Assembly (NCBI GenBank): GCA_028715025.1
Contig: JAQTLG010000122.1
Span: 1 to 5,747, forward strand
DNA from: Dehalococcoidia bacterium
GTDB taxonomy: Bacteria; Chloroflexota; Dehalococcoidia; GIF9; UBA5629
Length of the DNA: 5,747 nt
Direction: 5' to 3'
The number at the start of each line of letters is the position of its first letter. Position 1 is the stretch's first letter. Both the position numbers and the translations under genes were made by a program. A model generated the notes under the pieces. That model searched no databases. It was not told where the DNA came from and saw nothing but the letters and a program-made list of their open reading frames with translations. Positions 1 to 5,747 of the stretch are shown piece after piece.

Positions 1-1898
1 CTGTCCGGGATATATATCTGGTAATCCTGAGTTAGCTCTGCATTCAACTTGGCGCCTATCTTGTTTTCCAGCGTGTTCTGCACCATATACTTGTAGAATG
101 CGTTGAAAAGCGTGGCCGCCGGGCTATCGATATCGGAGGAGTAGTTCCAGCCCCTGAACAGATCCAATGCCGGCTTTAAATCTTCCGAGCCGCTGCAGGC
201 CGACAGTACGAGGGGCACCCAGTTCTGCGCCTCGACCGAGACGTTGTCCAACTGCATTTTTCTGATCTCGTCGAAGGTGAACTTCTCTTTGCCCCTGACT
301 ATCTGGTCGAAGCGCAGGGCACGCTCGATCATCCAGAAATCGGTGATGTGGTAGTCGACTTTCTTTGGGACGTTATTGAAGGATGCCACGTACCCCTGCG
401 CAGGGTTGAAATCATATGGCAGCTTCTCGAAGGGGATGTAGCCCGTCCAATCGTATTTGCCTTCTTCACCCGGCACAGGTAGTGTGCCGTCGCCGGCCTT
501 GCGCACGGGCGGCGACATTATATACTGGTAACCTATATTCCCATAGATGTCCGCATATCCCAGGTTGAGCGTGGGGGTACGCACCACGCTCAATGCCTGG
601 CGAAACTCATCGAAATTCCGGGCTTTATCCAGAGCGATAAAACCTTCCATGATGCCGAGGTGCGGCTGGAGTCCGACCCACATCATGGCACAGTTGGCGG
701 GCGCCCGGGTCATGACATCGGAAATAATAGGGCCGTGCCTGGATATCCTCACCCTCAGCTTCTCATCCCTGAATCCGTCCTTGCCCTTCACCTTAATGGT
801 CTCTTCGACGATCTGGAAACTCTTATAGCCGTCCTCGGTCAGGTACTGGTCGGCATCGGCGGGATTGATCTTTTCGATGAAGAAATCCATCTCGTCTCCC
901 CTGCCGTTGGTCGTGCTCCAGGCGAAATAGCGGTTAAGCCCGAGAACGGTGATGGTGGGCGTACCAGGTATGGCGCCGCCCATGACGTCATAATCGCCGC
1001 CCTTGAGATGGACCAGGTAAAAAAGCGCCGGTATGGTGGGGGCCAGGTCCGGGCTGCCTGTGAAGACCGCCTTCCCGGATTCGGTGCGTTTGCCTGAGAA
1101 GATCATCCAGTTGCTGGCGGCAACATCCAGCGGGATAGGGCTGTCGATGCTATGGCCGTAGGCCGCAGCGCCATCAATCCATGCAGCGGGACTATCGATA
1201 CCGGATGTAACAGGCTGGACTCCGTCACCTGTGCCGGAAACCATGGGCGCATCAGCGGGTACCCTGGGTATGATCATATCGAGTATGTCGCTGCCGGCCG
1301 AGTTGCCGACTTGATTGAGAATGAGCTCGGTATCCTTGCTGCGGTTGAGGCTGTAGGCCATGAGGATCCCGCAGACCATGGTATCCTGTGGTTTCCAGGC
1401 CTGTGGCTTGAACCCCAGGATTGTGTACTCGCTGGGAAGGTATTTGGCATTATTGATATAGGCGTTTACACCGCGGGTGTAATCGTCGACCACCGACCTG
1501 GCGCCGGGCTCCATGCTCTCATACTCTGCTTCAGCGGCGCGGTAAAAACCCACCGTCCTAAAAAACTTATCGGTATCAAGCATCATATCGCCCAGCACCG
1601 TCGAAAGCTCGCCCCTCCCCGCGAGACGCGTCATATCCATCTGGAACATGCGCTCGCGGGCGGTGATATAACCCTGGGCGAAGAAAAGGTCGGCCTCATT
1701 CTGCGCAAAGATATGGGGTATGCCGTATTCGTCGGTGCGCACCTCGACTGCAGCCGAAAGACCGTCCAGTTTTTCGCTGCCTGCATACGCAGGTTGGGGA
1801 AGCCTGAATACCACCTGTACGGCAATTGCCACGACTATCACTAAAACAAGTACGATGCTCAGCGATATGATCAGCGCCCTGCCCTTCTTCGATTTCAC
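1..1898 (-). CDS. Penicillin acylase-family Ntn hydrolase, membrane-anchored (partial, C-terminus beyond window)
   Basis: Read on the minus strand from GTG at 1898, the frame stays open for 632 codons and leaves the window without a stop. Residues 1-7 are basic and 8-31 form one hydrophobic segment, a membrane anchor or uncleaved signal. A possible signal-peptidase site follows (AYA before Gly40). Residues 51-98 carry the family N-terminal pattern: VEVRTDEYGIPHIFA, FFAQGYITARERMFQMD, then RLAGRGEL. Ser262 in AASNWMIFSG is the expected autocatalytic nucleophile that would start the beta subunit. Asn508 in ASFNN matches the oxyanion-hole Asn. Arg526/Arg529 in ERALRFDQI lie where the conserved Arg is found, followed by the family-like MQLDNVSVEAQNW. 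Members cleave amide bonds of acylated compounds such as beta-lactams or acyl-homoserine lactones. The substrate here cannot be told. Family members are usually about 750-850 residues, so roughly 120-200 are missing. The start is set by a strong SD. It follows the lipoprotein gene by 47 bp, probably in one operon. Confidence 0.93.
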   Translation of the reverse strand, partial: MKSKKGRALIISLSIVLVLVIVVAIAVQVVFRLPQPAYAGSEKLDGLSAAVEVRTDEYGIPHIFAQNEADLFFAQGYITARERMFQMDMTRLAGRGELSTVLGDMMLDTDKFFRTVGFYRAAEAEYESMEPGARSVVDDYTRGVNAYINNAKYLPSEYTILGFKPQAWKPQDTMVCGILMAYSLNRSKDTELILNQVGNSAGSDILDMIIPRVPADAPMVSGTGDGVQPVTSGIDSPAAWIDGAAAYGHSIDSPIPLDVAASNWMIFSGKRTESGKAVFTGSPDLAPTIPALFYLVHLKGGDYDVMGGAIPGTPTITVLGLNRYFAWSTTNGRGDEMDFFIEKINPADADQYLTEDGYKSFQIVEETIKVKGKDGFRDEKLRVRISRHGPIISDVMTRAPANCAMMWVGLQPHLGIMEGFIALDKARNFDEFRQALSVVRTPTLNLGYADIYGNIGYQYIMSPPVRKAGDGTLPVPGEEGKYDWTGYIPFEKLPYDFNPAQGYVASFNNVPKKVDYHITDFWMIERALRFDQIVRGKEKFTFDEIRKMQLDNVSVEAQNWVPLVLSACSGSEDLKPALDLFRGWNYSSDIDSPAATLFNAFYKYMVQNTLENKIGAKLNAELTQDYQIYIPD

Positions 1899-1901
1899 GT
1901 G

Positions 1902-1910
1902 CCCACCTCC
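1902..1910 (-). promoter_or_regulatory. Shine-Dalgarno of the acylase gene
   Basis: On the minus strand GGAGGTGGG precedes the GTG start; the GGAGG core (1906-1910) ends 7 nt before it. This decides the start. The only nearby ATG overlaps the SD (at 1911) and hits a TGA after five codons in another frame. A strong SD here contrasts with the upstream lipoprotein gene, which has none. This fits translation of an internal operon gene by its own ribosome binding site. Confidence 0.8.
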
Positions 1911-1945
1911 ATTATGTAATCGTCTTTAGATAAATAGCGTACAGC

Positions 1946-4552
1946 CTACCTGGTATCTATACTTTTGTTTGCCGCCGGGAAGACGTCCAGCATTACGTAG
2001 ACCTGTGTGTTTGCCGGCAAAACAGTCGCCGCGGGGATGGACAACGTCACGGACCTGAGGTTCCCGTCCGTGTCAGCGTCGGCCGAAATGTTGGCCAGGT
2101 AGTCCATGTAAACGGCCTCATTGCTCTGCGGGTCTACCAGCAGCAGCGCCGCGCGGTGTTGCCACGCCGGGTATGAGGCGCCGGGATCAAGGGAAAATCC
2201 CGCCGTAACCTGTGCGGGTGCTTTCCCGTCCGAAGGCTGGAAGCTGATCCCGGTCACATGTATACCCTGCGGCACGTGGTTGGCTTCGCCGTCGTAGGGA
2301 TGAGTGACATAGGTGCCCGATACCAGCAGTTTCTGGTACCAGTTGTTGGCCAGCCCGGCGATTACCATGTACGGCCCGAATGTGGGTATGTCCAGCGTAT
2401 CGGTGTCGGCGAAGGCCGCCGCATACTCGGACCTGCCGTCCGCTGTCAGGCGTCCCCTCAGCTCGAACAGGTTGAAAGGTATCATGATACCGGTGATAGC
2501 CATGGGAAAGTTACGATTCTGCAGTATGAAATCGGACCCCCGGTAACGGCCGTTGAGCGGTATGGCGAAATCGCTGGAAGGATTGGCCACCAGCTGTCCT
2601 TTGTCGTCGTGCCCGGCGCCTATGGCCCAGAGTACGAATTTTCCCTCCCCGCTGGAATCGGGGGACGTTATTGCTACCGGACCTATCAGCCAGTCGATAT
2701 AGTCGAAACCGATCTGGTTAAGACTGGGCAGCATGGTGGGTATGGGCGCCGCCAGGCGTGTCCACTCCAACCCGGTTACCTTTTCAGCAGAGATGCTGAT
2801 GGGCAATTCGCCTTCAGCCGCAGCAGCCCGCAAACTGAACTGCCCCTGGAAGTTGCCTGCCTCGGATCCGCCCAGGGTCATATTTCCCACCCTCCAGCCG
2901 TCCGTATAGTATTTACCACGGATGTTCAACCGGTAGTCCTGTCCCGGTGTGAGAAAATCCTTCGGCCGGATGTAGATATAATGCCCGTCAGCCGAGTGGT
3001 CCACATCCAGGGAGACGTCCGGCTCGATCTCAGCCACCAGTGCGTCCTGCGGGCAGCCTACCGGACTGTCGCAGAGCCGTGCGTTGACGGTCTCTCCTCC
3101 TTTACGCACGACCAGGCGCAGTGCGATCATGGCGGAGGGCGGCAGCGTATCCGGAAATTCGTTGAGCGTATTGCCGCCCGGCGTGACATAGTAGAGCGCG
3201 CAGACGTCGTCGGGGAAGGCCTGCGCGGAGGCGCAGCGGGCATCGTTGGCCCTCAGGCAGTAGTCGTAGGGAACATACCAGACCTGCCCGTGCTCGCCGC
3301 CGATATAGATGCCGGTCTTGCCCAGGGCGGGAGAGCCGTTGAGGTCGTTACGGTCGCGCAACTCATCCTCTATGGAATTGGTGTCGAAGGCCCAGCGCAA
3401 GCTGCCGCCCGAGTCAATCGCGTACAGTTTGCCGTTGCCGCAGCCGAAGTAGATGATGCGTCCGTCGCCCGAAGGCGCCAGACCCACCACGGGGGAGGAG
3501 CGGATGACGTCACCGGTGTCGTATTTCCAGATGAGCGAGCCGTCCGGCCTCAGCGCGTACAGCGTCCCGTCCGCAGAGCCGAAGTAGACGGCCGTGGTAT
3601 TGCCGGCCTCATCGCAGTCCAGCGCGGCCGAAGAGTAAATATGGTCTCCCGTGCCGAACTTCCATTTAACATCGCCCTTTTTCGGGTCGAGCGCATACAG
3701 GTTGCTATCGAATCCGCCCATGTACACCGTACCGTCCGAGCCCACCGCAGCCGATGCCGCGATAAATCCCAGCGTGCGGGTACGCCACAGCTCTTTGCCC
3801 TCCGGGCTGACACCCCGGATGTAGGTGTCGAGCGAGCCCCAGAAGATAGTACCGTCATCGGCGAAGGCGGCCTGGGACCAGTTATTGCTGGCGGTCTCGT
3901 AGGTCCACTTGAGCGTGCCGTCCGGATTGATAGCGTAGTAGTTGAAATTGGTATTGCCGGCATAGAGGGTGCCGTCCGGCCCTATTGCAACATTCCCCTC
4001 GAACCAGCGGTTATAGCTGACACCCGGCCGCAGTTCCGCCTCGAAGGTCCATATCTTACGCTGCTCCATTGGGACATCGTCAGTGCGGAAACGGTACATC
4101 TTGCCGTCGCCGGAGATAAATGTTATGGCGGAATAGCCCGCGGCAGGATCGAAAGCGCTGAGCGCGCCGGCCGAGTCGATGATCTCGCCCGTCTCGTACT
4201 TCCACTTAAGCGTGCCGTCAGGATTGAGCGCATAGAAATAGTGGTCGGCCGACCCGACGTAGATAGTGCCGTTATCATCGATGACAGGCGTTGAGAAAAT
4301 ACCCTTGCCCGTCTGAAACATCCATGGCTTTTCCCCCTCCACATATACAGCCCGAATCGAGCTGAACCCTGTATTGCGCGTATCATGGCGGAAGGTAGGC
4401 CAGGGTGATCCGGCCTGGGTCGCACTTGCACTATCAATAATAATTGAAGGCGTTGGCGAAGAAGCGGCGGGCGGCTGGCAGGCCGAGACCAAGGGGGTTA
4501 TCAGGAGCATTACATAGGCAAGACTCAACAACAACCTATACACATTCTTCAT
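1946..4552 (-). CDS. Lipoprotein with N-terminal eight-bladed PQQ-like beta-propeller
   Basis: Complete 868-residue protein, ATG at 4552 to TAG at 1946-1948. Residues 1-25 are a lipoprotein signal (lipobox LVSAC, Cys25 the lipidation site), followed by a Ser/Pro/Thr-rich tether (about 26-48). From about 49 (SPWPTFRHDTRNTG) to 430 it is built of PQQ-like repeats of the type DGTIYVGS-YALNPDGTLKW-TG. Repeat Trp residues fall at 77, 117, 168, 216, 256, 297, 342 and 387. The last repeat (407-430) lacks its own closing Trp strand, so the strand at Trp77 may close the ring as an eight-bladed propeller. Such propellers act as scaffolds (BamB-like) or bind ligands or cofactors. I see no catalytic motif that would make it a quinoprotein dehydrogenase. 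Residues about 450-550 look like a bacterial Ig-like beta-sandwich (ending IYIRPKDFLTPGQDYRL). Residues 550-868 are unassigned. Cys432, 440, 451, 494 and 500 could form disulfides. First gene of the likely operon with the acylase. Confidence 0.93.
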   Translation of the reverse strand: MKNVYRLLLSLAYVMLLITPLVSACQPPAASSPTPSIIIDSASATQAGSPWPTFRHDTRNTGFSSIRAVYVEGEKPWMFQTGKGIFSTPVIDDNGTIYVGSADHYFYALNPDGTLKWKYETGEIIDSAGALSAFDPAAGYSAITFISGDGKMYRFRTDDVPMEQRKIWTFEAELRPGVSYNRWFEGNVAIGPDGTLYAGNTNFNYYAINPDGTLKWTYETASNNWSQAAFADDGTIFWGSLDTYIRGVSPEGKELWRTRTLGFIAASAAVGSDGTVYMGGFDSNLYALDPKKGDVKWKFGTGDHIYSSAALDCDEAGNTTAVYFGSADGTLYALRPDGSLIWKYDTGDVIRSSPVVGLAPSGDGRIIYFGCGNGKLYAIDSGGSLRWAFDTNSIEDELRDRNDLNGSPALGKTGIYIGGEHGQVWYVPYDYCLRANDARCASAQAFPDDVCALYYVTPGGNTLNEFPDTLPPSAMIALRLVVRKGGETVNARLCDSPVGCPQDALVAEIEPDVSLDVDHSADGHYIYIRPKDFLTPGQDYRLNIRGKYYTDGWRVGNMTLGGSEAGNFQGQFSLRAAAAEGELPISISAEKVTGLEWTRLAAPIPTMLPSLNQIGFDYIDWLIGPVAITSPDSSGEGKFVLWAIGAGHDDKGQLVANPSSDFAIPLNGRYRGSDFILQNRNFPMAITGIMIPFNLFELRGRLTADGRSEYAAAFADTDTLDIPTFGPYMVIAGLANNWYQKLLVSGTYVTHPYDGEANHVPQGIHVTGISFQPSDGKAPAQVTAGFSLDPGASYPAWQHRAALLLVDPQSNEAVYMDYLANISADADTDGNLRSVTLSIPAATVLPANTQVYVMLDVFPAANKSIDTR

Positions 4553-4560
4553 AGCGACTA

Positions 4561-4589
4561 AGTGTAAATCGGTCGGCTTCCCAAGTCAA
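4561..4589 (-). promoter_or_regulatory. Candidate sigma-70-type promoter of the lipoprotein gene, probably leaderless
   Basis: On the minus strand TTGACT (4589-4584, five of six to TTGACA) and TACACT (4566-4561, four of six to TATAAT) are separated by exactly 17 nt. Only 8 nt (4553-4560) lie between the -10 box and the ATG, so transcription should begin at or within a few nucleotides of the start codon. No SD-like sequence precedes this ATG, which agrees with a leaderless mRNA. Predicted by eye. Confidence 0.5.
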
Positions 4590-4667
4590 TCAGTCGAGGG
4601 AATGTAGACGATAAGGATACGCATGGCTGTGATCGGCAGACAGATATTTTCAGCCTGGACGACTGAT
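4589..4667. repeat. Inverted octamer pair beside both divergent -35 boxes
   Basis: ATCAGTCG at 4589-4596 and its exact reverse complement CGACTGAT at 4660-4667 are separated by 63 bp. Read in the direction of each promoter, both give CGACTGA just upstream of the proposed -35 box: directly abutting on the minus strand (CGACTGATTGACT) and 3 nt away on the plus strand (CGACTGATAATTGCAA). They could be half-sites of one regulator acting on both promoters. An 8-bp inverted pair in about 200 bp can also arise by chance. Confidence 0.3.
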
Positions 4668-4683
4668 AATTGCAAACAGGCTG
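4651..4683. repeat. 7-bp inverted repeat CAGCCTG/CAGGCTG in the divergent promoter region
   Basis: CAGCCTG (4651-4657) and CAGGCTG (4677-4683) are perfect reverse complements with a 19-bp spacer. The centres of the arms are 26 bp apart. The right arm lies between the proposed -35 and -10 boxes of the plus-strand gene and the -35 box lies in the spacer. It could be an operator or a stem-loop in readthrough RNA. The stem is short with a long loop and lacks a following U-run in the plus direction, so I do not call it a terminator. Confidence 0.3.
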
Positions 4684-4699
4684 CTAAAACGGGTATATT
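4670..4699 (+). promoter_or_regulatory. Candidate promoter of the glycine-rich protein gene
   Basis: TTGCAA (4670-4675, four of six to consensus) and TATATT (4694-4699, five of six) are separated by 18 nt in the AT-richer part of the intergenic region. Transcription would start near 4706, giving a 5' leader of about 50 nt that includes the G-run SD. TATTAT at 4696-4701 is an alternative -10 with a less favourable 20-nt spacer. Predicted by eye. Confidence 0.4.
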
Positions 4700-4745
4700 A
4701 TTTGCTACTTTATTCCTATAAGCCTATTCAGGTTATCTTTGCATT

Positions 4746-4753
4746 GGGGGGGA
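4746..4753 (+). promoter_or_regulatory. G-run ribosome binding site of the glycine-rich protein gene
   Basis: Seven consecutive G then A (4746-4753) end 5 nt before the ATG at 4759. The run resembles an imperfect GGAGG-type SD and is the only candidate here. It supports ATG 4759 over the in-frame ATG at 4765, which would also leave the signal peptide intact. Confidence 0.5.
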
Positions 4754-4758
4754 CGCAT

Positions 4759-5747
4759 ATGAAAATGCTCAAGAGAGCCTTGCCTGTTGCGAGCATCCTG
4801 GCAGTGCTGCTTTCTCTGTTGTCGCCGGCTACGCCCGTATCCGCCGATTCAAGTCATACATGGGATAGCAAGGCCGACTTCGACGCAGGCGTTTTAATCC
4901 AGGTAAACACATCCAGCAGCCCCGGCGATGTGGTGCTGGCTACCTACCTCAACACGGGAACCGGGGCGTTTGACGCGGGCGACATCAGCGATACGTATAC
5001 AACCGACTGGCGCAAGGGCGCAGTCACACAGCGCAGCAACGCCGGCAACAATATTGTTTATGTCGATACCCCCGCCGGGCGGTTTTTCGTCGGAGACGAG
5101 GTCCTTATCATCCAGATGACGGGCACGGGCGCGGGAAACTGGGAGACGCAAATCGTCCAGGCGGTGAACCCGGGACAGCTCGAGCTGACAGCAAACCTGT
5201 CAAACACTTATTACAAGGATGGAAACAGCAAATCCCAGGTGATCATGGTCCCCCAGTTCCGCGAAATGGACGTTTTAAATGGGGGAGTTGTAACCTGCGA
5301 TCCCTGGGATGGGTCTACCGGGGGCATCGTCTTTTTCAGATCTAACAGCACTGTCACAGTGGAACCCGGAGGGCGAATCGACGTTTCGGGGATGGGACTT
5401 CTGGGAGGCCCGGGCGGAGATGGAGGCGGCGGGGGAAAAGGAGGAGATCCCGGTTCAGGTGCGAGTATTTACAAAGATGGTCACGATGGAGATGTTTCGG
5501 GGCTGGGCGGCAGAGGCGGAACAGCTGTTTGCTGCTGTGGGAGAGGCGGCGACGGTGCATTGCAGGGCCACCGGGGCGACGGAGGCAGTCACGGGTCAAC
5601 CGGTCAGGGCATCGGTGGAGGTACTTCAAATCACGGCGGCACCAACGGAAGCAGTAACGACCTCTCCCTGTTGCGGGCCGGCGGCGGCGGCGGCGGCGGC
5701 AGCGGAGGCAGGGGAGGCTATGGCGGCGGCGGCGGCGGCGGCGGCGG
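4759..5747 (+). CDS. Secreted glycine-rich repeat protein (partial, C-terminus beyond window)
   Basis: ATG at 4759 opens a frame that runs to the window end with no stop (329 codons plus two bases). Residues 1-29 are a Sec signal peptide: Lys2, Lys5 and Arg6, a hydrophobic core, and cleavage after VSA (Ala29/Asp30). Residues 30-200 look like an all-beta module; RFFVGDEVLIIQMTGTG (108-124), NTYYKDGNSKSQVIMVPQF (149-167) and GGIVFFRSNSTVTVEPGGRIDVSG (188-211) match a pattern I associate with large secreted proteins of environmental bacteria (from memory, no named domain assigned). From about 204 to 329 the protein is dominated by glycine in GG-x-GG stretches, with a Cys triplet at 258-260. The tail contains seven consecutive Gly codons and then at least eight. 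Secretion and the Gly-rich body suggest a surface, adhesion or matrix role, not an enzyme. Transcribed divergently from the lipoprotein gene. Confidence 0.85.
   Translation, partial: MKMLKRALPVASILAVLLSLLSPATPVSADSSHTWDSKADFDAGVLIQVNTSSSPGDVVLATYLNTGTGAFDAGDISDTYTTDWRKGAVTQRSNAGNNIVYVDTPAGRFFVGDEVLIIQMTGTGAGNWETQIVQAVNPGQLELTANLSNTYYKDGNSKSQVIMVPQFREMDVLNGGVVTCDPWDGSTGGIVFFRSNSTVTVEPGGRIDVSGMGLLGGPGGDGGGGGKGGDPGSGASIYKDGHDGDVSGLGGRGGTAVCCCGRGGDGALQGHRGDGGSHGSTGQGIGGGTSNHGGTNGSSNDLSLLRAGGGGGGGSGGRGGYGGGGGGGG
5680..5747 (+). repeat. Two in-frame GGC trinucleotide tracts (poly-Gly)
   Basis: (GGC)7 at 5680-5700 and GGC repeated eight times plus GG at 5722-5747 are separated by 21 bp encoding SGGRGGY. 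The second tract is cut by the window end, so its true length is unknown. Both are in frame and encode glycine. Using one codon in uninterrupted runs, instead of mixed GGN as at 5403-5450, suggests expansion by replication slippage. The extreme G+C would also hinder sequencing and assembly. Confidence 0.9.

Noticed and set aside
547..1929. Several plus-strand open frames (547-828, 660-1097, 1152-1844, 1720-1929) and a minus-strand one (1631-1825) over the acylase
   Set aside because: All lie within or over the acylase frame, which has clear family motifs throughout. The 660-1097 and 1152-1844 frames are in the codon-aligned antisense phase that stays open in G+C-rich genes.
2258..4294. 678-codon open frame on the plus strand, antisense to the lipoprotein
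   Set aside because: Its codons align exactly back-to-back with the lipoprotein codons, so plus-strand stops would need TTA, CTA or TCA on the minus strand, rare codons in this gene. The long opening follows from codon bias. The product has no recognisable domain, whereas the minus strand has a lipobox and clear PQQ-like repeats.
3550..4437. Minus-strand open frames at 3550-3963 and 4123-4437, and a plus-strand one at 2313-2546
   Set aside because: They are out-of-frame readings over the lipoprotein gene. The first two are Arg/Ser/Thr-rich, typical of shifted frames of G+C-rich DNA, and lack any domain.
1946..4552. Lipoprotein as a PQQ-dependent alcohol or glucose dehydrogenase
   Set aside because: It has propeller repeats, but I see no vicinal Cys pair or the catalytic Asp/Glu motifs of quinoprotein dehydrogenases. 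The repeats match the general PQQ-like scaffold type.
4651..4683. Inverted repeat as a rho-independent terminator
   Set aside because: The 7-bp stem has a 19-nt loop with no U-run directly after it on the plus strand, and both flanking genes start here, so no transcript is expected to end at this point.
4894..5629. Minus-strand open frames (4894-5151, 5354-5629) and a plus-strand one (4928-5119) over the glycine-rich gene
   Set aside because: The overlapping plus-strand frame from 4759 has a signal peptide and recognisable sequence patterns. The minus-strand readings have no start context or domain, and the frame at 5354-5629 is the reverse complement of glycine-rich coding DNA.
5680..5747. 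GGC tracts as a CRISPR or mobile-element repeat
   Set aside because: They are in-frame trinucleotide runs within a coding sequence, without spacers, terminal repeats or transposase.

Overview
The window looks like a piece of a bacterial chromosome or metagenomic contig with fairly high G+C. The coding is typically bacterial: a type II lipoprotein signal, a Sec signal peptide, and a strong Shine-Dalgarno (SD) at one gene. Nothing in it fixes the taxon. The combination of PQQ-like propeller lipoproteins and large secreted glycine-rich proteins reminds me of environmental Chloroflexota (Dehalococcoidia-like) genomes, but this is a weak impression. All three genes encode exported or membrane-anchored proteins, so this is a cell-envelope locus.

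Layout. (1) Positions 1-1898, minus strand: the N-terminal 632 residues of a penicillin-acylase-family Ntn hydrolase, with an N-terminal membrane anchor. Its C-terminus lies beyond the left edge. (2) Positions 1946-4552, minus strand: a complete 868-residue lipoprotein with an N-terminal, apparently eight-bladed, PQQ-like beta-propeller and a long, mostly unassigned C-terminal half. It lies 47 bp upstream of the acylase and the two are probably co-transcribed. (3) Positions 4553-4758: a 206-bp divergent intergenic region with a candidate promoter on each strand and small inverted repeats. (4) Positions 4759-5747, plus strand: the first 329 residues of a secreted, extremely glycine-rich protein that runs off the right edge inside a GGC-repeat tract.

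How the parts may work together. The lipoprotein and acylase would both sit on the outer face of the cytoplasmic membrane. One is a likely ligand-binding or scaffold propeller, the other an amide-bond hydrolase that matures by self-cleavage before Ser262. The divergent gene adds a secreted surface or matrix-type protein. I see no mobile element, tRNA, rRNA, CRISPR array or recognised defence system. The most interesting points are the apparently leaderless promoter of the lipoprotein, an octamer next to both divergent -35 boxes, the altered active-site neighbourhood of the acylase, and the glycine-rich protein with its triple cysteine and GGC tracts.
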